From: Telmatactis stephensoni
Taxonomy: Eukaryota > Cnidaria > Anthozoa > Actiniaria > Isophelliidae
Assembly: GCA_029948255.1 (NCBI GenBank)
Contig: JALIZF010001869.1
Coordinates: 372,001-436,000, forward strand
Direction: 5' to 3'
DNA: 64,000 nt
Shown: piece by piece, positions 9,572 to 20,474 of the stretch
Layout: each line of letters opens with the position of its first letter
How positions within the stretch are numbered: the stretch's first letter is position 1
Translations under genes and position numbers: made by a program
Notes under the pieces: model-generated
The model's input: the letters and a program-made list of their open reading frames with translations, nothing else
Told to the model about the DNA's origin: nothing
The model's database searches: none

Positions 9572-12500
9572 ATCATCTATATTTTAACTAATAAGCTATA
9601 TAACCACAGGAAAAATAATTAGTTTGGCTTGAAAGGTACTTTAACAGTTGAAATAGACGAAAACTTCATAATGCTGTAACAGATTCTAGAACTACAAAAG
9701 CTGTTTTATTTTTCTTGTCCTCCAGTTGCCCCTGCAACTTTCCCAAAGCAAGTAGTACACGTTTTAGTGAATGAGAAAGCACAGTTTACGTTCCGTACGT
9801 ATGTTGTTAAACCATCCACGGTTGAATTTGTCAAAGTAAACAGTCATGGAGGCATCACGCCCATTGTTGATCGACCTGGCAGACGTATGTACTATGAAAT
9901 CCAAAGGGAAGGTAGGTAACACACATCAGTGGCTATAAGTTGGTTGGTGCGCGGCCTTCTTTAGATCGAGAGCTTTACGGTTCTACATCCGCCGATTCAA
10001 ATCCCATCCTTAATCGTGTTATACCGTCACACAAAGTCGCCTTAAGGAGACTTTAGGGCCTCAGCATGTATGATGACCGCATGCTAAATCTGCGCATAGT
10101 CTACTTCGGCACTTTGGTAGAAAGGTCTCAAGACAAGCGAGAAAAGACCGCATTTCTATTTGTCTGATTGATTTGAATTAAAAAGGTTTAGTCAATTAGA
10201 CGTTTGTAGAAATTTATCTGAATTAATTACCAGCTATACACACACGATTAATTTATTCTTTCATGTTGTTTATAGATGGCGGCAAAACGCTGCGAGCTAC
10301 ACTTCATTTTAGCCCTATAACAATGAGGGATGCTGGTCAATACCAATGCCGCATATACACATATGGGCATAAAGTGAAGGCGACGTATAACTTCGTGGTT
10401 AAGGTCCTCAGGCGTAAGTGAAATGTCGTTTGGTTCTATTTGGTAAATTCTTTATCTCTTAAGCGAAAAATGATTTTTTTAATGCTTTTTATTAATTTGA
10501 AGAACTTTGTCTGTAAAATGGTACAAGTGGGTATTAAGGCCTGGACACGCGCAATTTTTTTCTGCAAAATTGCGCACTACATAATAATTGCATCGTGTGC
10601 TCATGTATCTCTGCAATGTTGCACGCCACAGAAAAAGCTGAAGACGTAGAACTCGATCTTAAACCTGCAACTGTTGCGCGCAACACTGCAGAGATGAACA
10701 CACTTAACAAATTGAAGATGGTTTTGAGTTGTCTGTCCTCTTATTGACACACTCTTGACGTCATAAAATGTTCAAAACTTTGCAGTGAAACCACTCGCTG
10801 CGCTCGTGATTCCACTTGAGTTTTGAACATTTTATGACGTCAAGAGTGTGTCAATAAGAGGACAGACAACTCAAAACCATCTTCAATTTGTTAAGTGTGT
10901 TCATCTCTGCAGTGTTGCGTTTTTTACAACAATTATTTGAGATAAAAGTTAAAAAATCCTTTTCAAATGGGGCAACAGAACGAGCGCGCGCGCTGAAACG
11001 TGTCAGCAGTGTGTCTGTCCTCCTATTGACACACACTAATCAACCAATCAGATTGCGAGATTAGTATCAAGTGTTGTAAAAAGTGTAATTGCGCACGCGC
11101 AGTGTTATAGAAAATGTTGCCAGAAAATTAAAGTTGCATCGTGTGTCCAGGCCTTGTTAGACTGTTTCTTGCGTGGAATTTCTAGTTCTGTTAGCGCTTT
11201 CTCCTTTAATTGGACTGTTTCGTTTTTGTGGTCTGTTTAACTTTTGGTATATTCCTTTCTCTCTTTATATAATTGGACTTGTTCAAAAGGGTCTTTTCTT
11301 CTTCTTGACAGGCCTTCCAATTCCTGTAATAAACATCACAGATCCAAACCCATCCGTTGATGATACTATTACACTAGTTTGCTCTCTGCCATTCAACCTA
11401 CAAACATCAACATTTTATTGGCTCAAAGACGAAGTAATTGTAGCACCTGACGCTCGCCATAAGATGATCTCTGACTCCTTGACGGTTCGCAAAATTAATT
11501 CTTCCGATGGAGGAGACTACCGCTGTATTCTCAAGTAAGCCAAGGACTATAGAGGGGCTGATCCATGATGCAATTTTTTGCATGCAATGTTGGCCCCAAA
11601 AGCGTAATTGCACGAAATATTTAGACAAATTAGCATCGTTTGACATGTCAATCTTATTGTGTGCGACGTTGCCAGAAAAGCTAGTTACATCATGTGTAGG
11701 GACCTTAATTATTTTTCCATGATTAACGTATTGTACGACAACAGAAGGCACAGACACAAAATGCAACATACTCGTAACGTTGCGCGCAACAAGATGGAAT
11801 TTGAGGTATCACATGATTCAACTCTTCCTGCAACTTACAGCGCGCAATTGTCTTGAAAATAGAGTCATGCAGGGCCTATGTTCCCAAAGTTAATTATTAT
11901 GACAAGATCAAATGAGAAACTGGAAGGCACAGTCATGGTCATTCCTATGGTGCAATGCTACTTCTTCAAATGCTATGCGCAACAATTGTATGGGAGAACG
12001 CACCCATTACTGTTACACACAGCGTTGCAAGGAGGTTGTATCGTAAGTCTAAGTTCCAATTTGAGCTGTTTTAAGTTATAAGGAACTTTAATCAAGCTTT
12101 AAATTATTCGTCTAGGAATTCAAATCATGCCGTGTCATCGCGATATCAAGCTGTTAAGGTAAAGCCCGTGATAGCAATTACACCCATGGCCGTGACAAAG
12201 CTTGAAGGTAATGAAATTATTTCAGTGTATTATATGCCTCCATCAGTAGATGGCAAGCTGAAATCTATTGAATATTGCTTATCAGGTGAGTCTGCAAATA
12301 TTTCCTGCCAAGTGGTCAGCGGAGATACAAGTTCGATGAAACTTTTCATGGTCAAAGTAGGACCCGATGTAACACCGATCAGTGAAAACAACAACGCTTT
12401 CAATAATCTTAGCATCAGTAATGGAGAAAAAAACCAGACGAACATTTACCAGTGTATTCTAGTCTTAAATGATCTAAAAACTCCGGTGTCAAGAAGTCCA

Positions 12501-15500
12501 CTCGCAAAATTAACGATTGTCAAGTCAGGTAAGTTGGTATTTGAATTGATGGTATTACAGCCTCTGACCTCTAGGGAGGGGAAGGTGGAGGGAGAAGGGA
12601 GACTTTCTCCTGAAGGTGAAATTTGTTTAATATCAAGACAGATCAGTGAAGAGCTTTTCTGTTTTTAGATTTTCCAAAGTGTCCTCAACAAACAGCAAGT
12701 AATGTCCAATGGTCTACGACAGCGGAAGGGATGACTGACATCAAGCAATGCCCTGGAAACTCAACAGGTCAAAATATTTCAGTTTTTAGCTTGATTTTGC
12801 AGAAAAAGAATCTACAGCCATATTAAACCAAGTTGATTTTCTCTTTTGCATATTAAATGAAATAGTATGTCGGAAAGAAAATAATGGAAAAGAATCTATT
12901 TTCCCTAAACATTTGTCAGTTAAAACGTTTATGCATACATTTATATGCATACGTACTATGTGACTACGCAGGCCAAGTGCGAACAAAAGTTAGCGTGATC
13001 TCCAGGTATGAATGGATACTCGCAGACATATCTCAAGATCAGTACTGTTGAATTAATTTCAGGCCATGCAACCAGGCGATGTACTATTGAGGGATCTAAA
13101 CCTAAATGGAGTGACCCTGACCTTGGCAACTGCACTAATGTTAAATTCAAGCATCTCCTTTTGCAGGTATTCACGTGCCAATTAAGAAAGTATAATCAGG
13201 AGACTGAAACTCCGCGCGCATGCGCACCCTCCTCATTTGGATTCTGTTTTACAGTAACACTTGAACTCGTTCTGGGCTAGTTCATTTATTTCAAAAAACT
13301 TTGAGCTCTCATGGGTTGCATTTGAAAGCAGTTTTAAAACGAAATTAAAAACAGTTTAAAAGCAATAAAACGAGCAGAGAACTGGGTGCCAGTATCTAGT
13401 TTCCTGCTTTTGCGCCTTTACTCCAAAAAACAGAAAATCGTCATTGAAATTTACTTGCTAATACCATAGCAACCAGCAGGCCTCTGTTACCCAGAGTAAG
13501 TCGCTTGCAGGCATATCTTGAAGAACGTGATTTAAACGTGTGATTTTTACTCGTTGTAGGCAGAAGCAATAATGTTGGGCGACTATACACCATCTTATAA
13601 CGCCACTAAAGTATTGCAACTACTGGAAAATGCTACAATAACAAACACAACCGATGAAGAAGGTTTACATGGTGGAGATATTGACAACACAGTGGAGATT
13701 TTGTCCAACCTGATAAATTACAGCCAGGTTAACAATGGAATCACTTCTGATCAAGACCAACAGAATTTCCTTCAAATCTGCAGCAATATTCTTGAGCCTA
13801 TAAATAAACAACGTTGGATACAGTACGAAGACCAAATGGAAAAGGTAACAAAACGAAACAGTTTTCAGTTGACAGCAGTAGCAAAAGCAAAACCAGAAAC
13901 TCAGATTTTATGCGTGCGTAGAGTCTTCAGCAGCTAAATTCTACGTGCGTGTTGCCCATCTTTCGACCTATTTTTAGACTGAAGCTATTAGTATTTCGTG
14001 CTGGAAGCGAAAGCATGGAAACTATTTTAAATATATTTTTAGCGCACGGAAGTGCCGGCTAGCAATCGAAGAGCAGCTCTGAAAATAGCTCAAAAGAATG
14101 GGAAACGTCACTTCACGAGACATGGGTCTCCTGGTTATGTTGTTCTTATATACCCCAGTATTAATATTGAAGTATTATATTTCATCAGGACAAAAAGACT
14201 TTGTGGAATCGACTGGTTTCTGTTCTTGATCACTATGGTCTACACCTGACCAGTAAGATGGCGGGCTCTGCTAACAAAATCATTGAAAAAGCAAACATCG
14301 TCATGAGACTCGACAGAATCAGTTTGCAAGATAAGGTATTATGGACTATTTGCTATTTTTAAGAATGCAATTTAATTTTGACAGAATTTCATGAAGATAT
14401 GTATTAGGATAACTGTGTAGATCAATTAGGATGTGACGTCATGGATGCTTATAATATAATCGCACATCATAATCGAAAACTCATAATCGTCTACAAGAGT
14501 ACTCGTGCCAATATATGGCGAAGACGCCCTGATATCTCGCAGAATCGAACCAAATTTGTACTTTTTATCGTCCCGCAAACATATGCTTTTATTACGTTTT
14601 CATCAACGCGTTTGGGTCCGCGTAGGTGTAGTGGCGACGCGGTCACGTGAAAGTTTTGGCGGGAAATCAAAGTGTTATCTTAAAGAGGCTTTCTGCTCAC
14701 TTTGCAGAATTACTTACTTCTTAATATTTTTACAAACAGGCAAAAACAATTGGTCTAAAGTTCGATTACAAAGAATTCAAAAGCTCTTTGTTTCTACCAG
14801 CTGAAGTTTTCGCTAATGAATCAGGGTCAGACCACCAAGTTGTTAGTCTGGTATACAAAACACTGAATGAAGTAATGCGACTTAAAAACGACACCAACAG
14901 CACACAAGAACAGAAAGACGATCTTTTAACACCCAATACCACAATAATCACTAGTCTTGTGCGCCCATCACCCACTGAAAAACTCAAGAACAAAGTGCAA
15001 ATTGTAGTAAAAAATGAGAAGGTAAAATTAATAGAATTTTAGATTAAACGTTTCTCCCTAATGAGGCAACAAATTGGTACACATTCTTGCGAGCAATATT
15101 TTTGCTTGCAAGTGTCGCTTGTATTACCACTCAGCGAGCAAGAAATTTTCACTGTCGTTACACAGGTAAAACCCTTTCTACTTTTTTTTTAAAGAAGAAA
15201 ATTTATTGCGCGCGAAGTGTGACGACTATGGCCTACACCTGACCAGCAAGATGGCGGGCTCTGTCAACAAAATCATTGAAAAAGCAAACATCGTCAACAA
15301 ATAACAACAACATTTGCTCGGCATAATTCTGCCAAGCCCTAGTCTAGTGCGGTTGCGCCTGTGCGAACAAGCCTAGCACGTATTGCATGTTACGATTTAT
15401 CTACTGCATTTATTGTTTTCTGAACCACAAATCAACTTTGTTGCGCGCGGAGTGGTAATTAATAGCGCAACGTACAATAATGCTCAAAATGTTTAACGAT

Positions 15501-18460
15501 TTTGCTGCCTATCAAAAGTAACGCACCTAAATGTATTAGTATTCGTCTTTAGGTCCTTGAACCAGTTCCACCACGAAGATGTGTGTTTTGGAAAGAAGGA
15601 TTACCAAATACATGGAGGACAGAAGGTTGTAACGTGGTAGCTAGTGAATCAGACAAACACGTGACCACTTGTGAATGTGACCATTTGACGGTGTTTGCTG
15701 CAATAATGGACCCCAGTGGAAGTCCGGTACTGTAAAAGTTATATTTTTAGATATAAGATCGAAAGAAGGGGGATATGTGACGTGGATGGTGACACCGCGT
15801 GCACTGTATAAAATAATTAAGCTGACCGTTAACGTCGCCGCGCGCAAAGTGACCTGAGACGTTCCGAAGAGGACGTGAAAACGAGTAACCTGTACGTGAC
15901 GTCTCGAAGTCATCACGGTTAACACGCAATGCAGAAGCATTTTGAATCTTTCTGAAGAGAGAAGTTTTGGAATGACGCTTTTTGTAACAACAAACAAGCA
16001 AACAAACAAACAAACAAATAAACAAATAGAGATGGGCCAAAGTGAGATGTGTGACTCAAATGCTGTCACGTAACACTAGACAACGTTTAACGCAAGGCAT
16101 TATTACGTAAAAAATGGTGTCGTGTAGCGTGGCACGAAGAACTTGATGTCAATAATGCTGCGAGGTTTTGAAAAACATCGACATGTTGCCACAACAGCGC
16201 TTTGCTAAAAATTGTCGTCGCGCTTCCGTTTCGATCTCGTTACACAATGATAACTTTGAACACAACAATATTATCTTAATCTCACATGTATATTATGATC
16301 ACGTTTTAGATCACAGAAGACCATCGTAAAGCTCTGCAGTATATTTCAACCATAGGTTGTGTCATCTCGTTGATTGGCGTCCTGTTGACTATCTTTGTAA
16401 TGATGTATTTCTGGAAAACTCTCAAAACACCACGCACCATCGTCCTAATGAACATATGTGTGGCTGTTGCGGTGGTTTGTATTCTTGTCATAGCAGAGGA
16501 AACCGCACGAGAAACTGAGGTAGGCAGTCATTTTAACACCGTTTGTCGGACAACTGACAGACCTAGGGGAATCTAGCTAAGTAACATTTACTAGAACTGC
16601 TGTAAAAATGCATGAATATCAACATGAAAATCACTTGACTATACTCATCATGTCTTGGTATTATTGGTGGGTTTCAAGTGAAGTCACGGCTGCCATCTTG
16701 GATGAACTTTAAAAAAAGGAGTTTTCTCGAGCAGGCTGTTGGTCGTTCATCCACTATATGGCTACCATGCATTTCTTTATGAGTTCTCAAAGAAATGATT
16801 GAAACGCACCAGTTTATGCGGTAATATTGAAAGTGAACGACCGCACGGTCCGAAAACGAGTGTTTTTCAATAATCCCTCATTAATTCATGTATTATGTTT
16901 CACATCAATTAAGGCTGGATGTCTAATCATGGCTGTGTTGCTGCATTACTTTCTATTGGCGGTGTTCTGCTGGATGCTATGTGAAGGAATGTTTCTTTAC
17001 TTCATGGTAATCAAGATTGTCCGTGTAGAACTCGAACAAAAAGTCACGTCTTTCTTACTGTTTGGATGGGGTGAGTTTTTTACATCAGTAATTAAGAGAA
17101 ATTAAGCTCAATTGTCTTCTCTCACTGGCTTCTTCTTCTTCTTCTTTTTCTTCTTCTTCTTCTTCTTTTTCTTCCTTTCTCCTTCTCCTTTTCTTAACTA
17201 CTATATCATATAATTTATATACAGTGAATTAACTCTATCGACGCTGCTTCGTTGTTACAGGATTTCCACTTCTTATTGTCGGTATTTCATTGGCTGCTAC
17301 TCGCGGGCAAGGATATGGTTTCCATGAAAATCCTACTGCGTGTTGGCTTGCAGCTGAAAATGGGCTTGTCTGGGCTTGCATTGCACCAGCTATCATCGTG
17401 CTCTTGGTAATGTCTTTCTGTAGTTTTGGATATTACGAATATATTACGCACATAAGTCATATCATTTTTCGGACGTACGTTGTGATGCATTTGCCTATAT
17501 CTTTTTTACTAATAAATAAAATAAATATTTTAATTGACACTCCCCTGAAGGGGCTTTTCAGTGTCAATCACTCCACACTCACTACCACTACATTCGATAT
17601 ACTCTACATACATCACTCAACTCACATGTTGATTTTTGCTGAGGGAGGCAAAAAAAACCCGGAGAACCCGGAGAAAAAACCTCGTGGCATGGTAGAGAAC
17701 AACACATCAAACAAACTCAATTCACGTATGGCCCGAGCCGGGAATCGAATCCCGGACCACGGCTGTGAAAGGCGCGCGGTGAACCGCTACGCCAACCTTG
17801 ACACCCTTTTAACTCGAGTTTTAGTTGTTTTTTACTCTATCTAAGAAATCTAGTTTCATTTTCAACAATATATTCTTGTTCTAGATAAACACGGTGATTT
17901 ATATCTTGGTTGTACGTCGAATGTTGAGCACTCGTCACTTGCAAAATAAGTCACGTGATGAGAAACTACGCATGAGTGTCAAGGCAACCGCAGTTCTTCT
18001 TCCTCTGCTTGGGATCACGTGGTTATTTGGTTTGTTGGCGTTCAATTCAGCAACTTTAACCTTCAAGTACATTTTCGCCATCTTCAATTCATTACAGGGT
18101 CTGATGATTTTCGTTTTCCATTGTCTCTTGAACAGCCAGGTAAGATCCGCGAGATATTCCTCCCGGTTCGTTCTTTCGTTCGTTCCTTCCTTCCTTCCTT
18201 CCTTCCTTCCTTCCTTCCTCCATCCCTGATCCATCCCTGATCCATCCATTTATTTATTTATTTATGTGTCATAATCCGCAAAGTTTCTTATCATTAATTT
18301 ACTCATTCATTCATTCATTCATTCATTCATTCATTCATTCATTCATTCATTCATTCATTCATTCATTCAGTTTCGAAATCGTTTATTCAGTCATGTATTA
18401 AAGGAATTCATTCATTTCTTGATCTATTGTTTATATTCATATAACAATCGATCGATCGAT

Positions 18461-18552
<92 letters not shown>

Positions 18553-18652
18553 CTGATTGATTGACTGGTTGATTGATCGACAGGTACAAAATGCACTGAA
18601 GTGTAAATTCAGTTATATCAGCAGTTCAGATTCCACTGGGTTCACCCGATAA
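7758..18652 (+). CDS. adhesion G-protein-coupled receptor (Ig, HormR, GAIN/GPS, 7TM)
   Basis: Cell-surface receptor that should self-cleave at its GPS. Sixteen exons: 7758-7830, 9726-9911, 10276-10413, 11312-11534, 12116-12528, 12669-12767, 13063-13166, 13560-13844, 14189-14335, 14740-15021, 15553-15726, 16310-16519, 16914-17070, 17261-17406, 17885-18139, 18584-18652. All join in phase, giving 2961 bases or 986 residues. Order: signal peptide ([12 protein letters not shown], residues 1-24), three Ig-like units (25-344), hormone-receptor domain (about 345-412), GAIN with GPS (413-708), seven membrane helices (709-963) and a 22-residue tail. The start is the first ATG before the signal sequence. 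Exon 13 uses a poor acceptor (CAATTAAG). Ig plus HormR with GAIN recalls vertebrate ADGRF and ADGRA receptors, but LRR and SEA domains are absent, so no orthologue is claimed. Confidence 0.9.
7930..8035 (+). repeat. diverged direct duplicate flanking GPCR exon 1, right copy
   Basis: Partner of 7425-7525, about 100 bases into intron 1. Same orientation. Confidence 0.6.
8507..8556. repeat. poly-T/C tract in GPCR intron 1
   Basis: Runs of T interrupted by CC. No coding despite short open frames on both strands. Confidence 0.8.
9524..9571. repeat. (ATC)n microsatellite in GPCR intron 1
   Basis: About 15 uninterrupted ATC units about 150 bases before exon 2. Confidence 0.9.
9726..12528 (+). CDS. 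GPCR exons 2-5: Ig-like ectodomain
   Basis: Exons 2-3 form Ig unit 1. Its F strand has the classic DAGQYQC, but the B strand (AQFTFRT) lacks the partner cysteine. Exon 4 alone is a canonical Ig (TLVCSL, YWLKDE, DGGDYRC). Exon 5 is a looser third unit (ISCQVV and YQC), rich in N-glycosylation sequons. Introns are phase 1 except the exon 4/5 junction, which is phase 2. Such units normally bind extracellular ligands; the partner cannot be told from sequence. Confidence 0.8.
10536..11155. mobile_element. TIR element in GPCR intron 3, about 620 bp
   Basis: Terminal inverted repeats AAGGCCTGGACACGCG (left) and the complement of CGTGTGTCCAGGCCTT (right). It contains a 99-bp perfect inverted repeat and TTGCGCGCAAC-type motifs shared with degraded copies at 11560-11870 and with 47870-48300. 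No transposase. Confidence 0.7.
10681..10917. repeat. perfect 99-bp inverted repeat with 39-base loop
   Basis: Arms 10681-10779 and 10819-10917 are exact reverse complements as far as I can check. The loop itself can pair (CACTCGCTGCGCTCGTG). It lies in a transcribed intron, so the GPCR pre-mRNA would form a long double-stranded stem. Confidence 0.85.
11560..12050. repeat. degraded foldback copies in GPCR intron 4
   Basis: GATGCAATTTTTTGCATGCAA, TGCGCGCAAC and GTAGGGACCTTAA motifs resemble the ends and interior of the 10536-11155 element, but are too diverged for me to set clean limits. Confidence 0.4.
12669..13166 (+). CDS. GPCR exons 6-7: hormone-receptor (HormR) domain
   Basis: The spliced peptide has the spacing [11 protein letters not shown], then [28 protein letters not shown]. 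The conserved CP..., CP...TG, R.C and W..P.L..C pattern is that of the HormR fold found before GAIN domains. The intron falls after NSTG (phase 1). Exon 7 ends in phase 0, where the GAIN part begins. Confidence 0.8.
13560..15726 (+). CDS. GPCR exons 8-11: GAIN domain and GPS
   Basis: Exons 8-10 give a long, partly helical, sequon-rich region typical of GAIN subdomains A and B. Exon 11 carries the proteolysis site: [34 protein letters not shown] is the expected cleavage point, and both cysteine pairs and both tryptophans are present, so autoproteolysis is likely. All introns here are phase 0. A stray copy of part of exon 9 lies in the intron after exon 10. Confidence 0.85.
15225..15296 (+). 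pseudogene. ghost copy of part of GPCR exon 9
   Basis: 72 bases match exon 9 (14232-14303) with four differences: two silent changes and one Ala-to-Val codon. The reading frame stays open across the match and ends shortly after in TAA at 15301-15303. No good acceptor or donor flanks it, so it is not a normal alternative exon. It looks like a recent short duplication into the intron between exons 10 and 11. Confidence 0.8.
16310..18652 (+). CDS. GPCR exons 12-16: seven-transmembrane region and tail
   Basis: Exon 12 holds TM1 and TM2 ([30 protein letters not shown]). Exon 13 has TM3 with the class-B2 motif [12 protein letters not shown]. Exon 14 has TM4 and extracellular loop 2 with CWL (TACWLA) into TM5. 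Exon 15 has TM5 to TM7, with LLGITWLFG in TM6 and the family hallmark [16 protein letters not shown] in TM7. Exon 16 encodes a short Ser-rich tail ([13 protein letters not shown]). No pocket residue looks disrupted, so the receptor appears intact. Confidence 0.9.
17133..17190. repeat. (CTT)n pyrimidine tract in GPCR intron 13
   Basis: CTT units interrupted by TTTTT and CCTTTC, upstream of exon 14. Confidence 0.85.
17640..17806 (-). mobile_element. tRNA-derived SINE, copy 1
   Basis: On the minus strand a tRNA-like head at about 17806-17730 has an A box (TTGGCGTAGCGG) and B box (GATTCGATTCC). A body follows with GGTTTTTTCTCCGGGTTCTCCGGG, shared with the copy at 35301-35474. It sits in GPCR intron 14, antisense to the gene. 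A TGACACT...AGTGTCA hairpin at 17536-17568 adjoins it. Confidence 0.75.
18177..18580. repeat. three tetranucleotide microsatellites filling GPCR intron 15
   Basis: (CTTC)n at 18183-18219, (ATTC)n at about 18299-18367 and (GATT)n at about 18451-18578 take up most of the 444-base intron. The acceptor of the last exon (GATCGACAG) lies directly at the end of the GATT array, with no ordinary pyrimidine tract. Confidence 0.9.
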
Positions 18653-19260
18653 AAAGAAGAGTTGGTGATCGCTGAGTAACGAATTCAAGTGCGGTTGATT
18701 ATACCTAATCGCTCTTGACTTAATTATATCGAAAGGTCGTTGACCAGTCCAAAACATAGAGCTTCGTTGGAGTTAAAAACGGCCACCAAGGCTAGAAACC
18801 TTAGTAATAATGGTAGTGCTCTCTTTTTATAAGAGATTAATGTGGCTCGATCGAGAGGGGTTTTTTTTTTCATATTTGAATGCAAATTATTTGTTCATGA
18901 GCAGTCTTATTTTGTTCATGAGCAGTCTTATGGTAAATTCGATTAAAGTTTATGACGATGTATGTTATATAGAACTCTGTGATACTGTGGCAGCATGGAG
19001 AAAGAATTTCCCTTTTTACAATTTTAATCAATTAATCAATCGTTTTTCACGAAAAATGACAAACTGAAACAAAAAAAAAACTACATCATGCATCAACAAT
19101 CCGACTGTAAAATGTAGAGGTTTTAGTATAGCCACTAAAAACTCGATCGAGCCACCTTAAAGATTTCCATTCATTCCTATATACGCACTAATAGCTAGTC
19201 AGTATTTCACAGTCCGATGAAAGTCACTCTAACACTACTATAGCTAGCGTGAAACATAAA
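18653..19260. other. 3' flank of the GPCR gene, no gene seen
   Basis: Non-coding. A 17-base direct repeat, TTTGTTCATGAGCAGTCTTA type, occurs in tandem at 18890-18930. No clear poly(A) signal next to the stop; AATAAA-like words are scattered. Confidence 0.4.
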
Positions 19261-19395
19261 TAGAGTACAGACACTAAAAGTGTGCAACATAAATAGTGCT
19301 AAATTATGCAAATTCTTTTGTTTTCTATTGTTTAATTAGTACTATGTAGTACTAAATAGTGCAAAGTATTGCACACTTTTAGTGTTTGTACTCTA
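19261..19395. mobile_element. 135-bp MITE with TA target sites (intact copy)
   Basis: Flanked by TA on both sides. The 25-base terminal inverted repeats GAGTACARACACTAAAAGTGTGCAA differ at one position. The size, TA duplication and lack of coding fit a Tc1/mariner-type MITE. A second copy, in the opposite orientation and interrupted, is at 34696-35101. Confidence 0.85.
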
Positions 19396-19435
19396 GTTTT
19401 AAATAGTATAAATTTAGTAACTGAAAGCAATAGAA

Positions 19436-19590
19436 TTAGCAATACAATGCAATCCAATCCAATTAATGTCAATTCAATGCAATCCAATCCAATTAATGTA
19501 ATTCAATGCAATACATTTCAATCTAACCCAATCCCATCCGTTCCATTCCAATCCAATGCAACGCAATGCAATTCAATACAATACTACAAA
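19436..19590. repeat. (AATCC/AATGC)n degenerate pentanucleotide array
   Basis: CAATGCAATCCAATCCAATT-type units with a roughly 45-base higher-order duplication (two near-identical AATTAATGTCAATTCAATGC blocks). The open frame across it is not a gene. Confidence 0.8.
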
Positions 19591-20474
19591 TATGATATAA
19601 TAGAGGGTTTGAAACAATGTTAAATTTTCTTAAATATTTCTGAAATATACTTAAATACAAGGAAATCATAAAGTGTAAACACGGCCATATTTCCGGTTAT
19701 CTTAACTTATTTAAGTATAATTACCTATAAGCGAATTTCAGCTGAGTCATTGTTTACATGTAGATTCCCAAATTACTCAACGTATTAACTTGCGCAAAGT
19801 TTTAACAATTTAAAGGTTTCACAGGATATTTGCTTCAACTAGGTTTCGATCTGATGATGGATGACTCATTCGATGAACGACTCATTCGAAAGCTCGGTGA
19901 AACGTAATAAGTTTGTAAAAACCGTAGTTAAATAAACAGGTATTATCTTGGGAAATTATGAAAACTACGTACCAAGACTTAATTAATTTAACGTTTAAAT
20001 GTATTCATTTGATCCTCGCTTTTTTCTAGTCTTTCGAATGTTCGGGGTCCCTTCTATTTCGAAAACTAGTTCGTAGGTTCACAGCGTTAAAAAGATTGGT
20101 CAGCAGTAATCAAACGACTGCACATGACTGCTATGGGACGCGAGCGTCACGAAAAAGGCGGGAAAATAGCTACAAGTGCGTAAGATATTCGTGCTTGTAA
20201 GGTCACTGGTAGTCAGAGTCAAGACAGAGATTCCAGACTTGACCTGTAAGTGGTTTTAAGTGTGCAAGAAAATTATAATAAATTATAAGGATATACTTGG
20301 TGGCACACCATTATGACCTCGAGGTTGCTTATACTTTCATATCGTCAGCAAATCAAACTGAGTACAGGACAACCAATATAATGATGAGGACATTTCCCTC
20401 TGTTGTCGTCCTTTCGCCTTTGTACACTATGCGTTTGGGCTTTTGGCTTGAGGAATGAGCCAAAGGCTGAGATA

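Noticed and set aside
19848..19900. Second hammerhead candidate (CTGATGA followed by GAAAC)
   Set aside because: Stem II is not self-complementary and the outer sequences do not pair.
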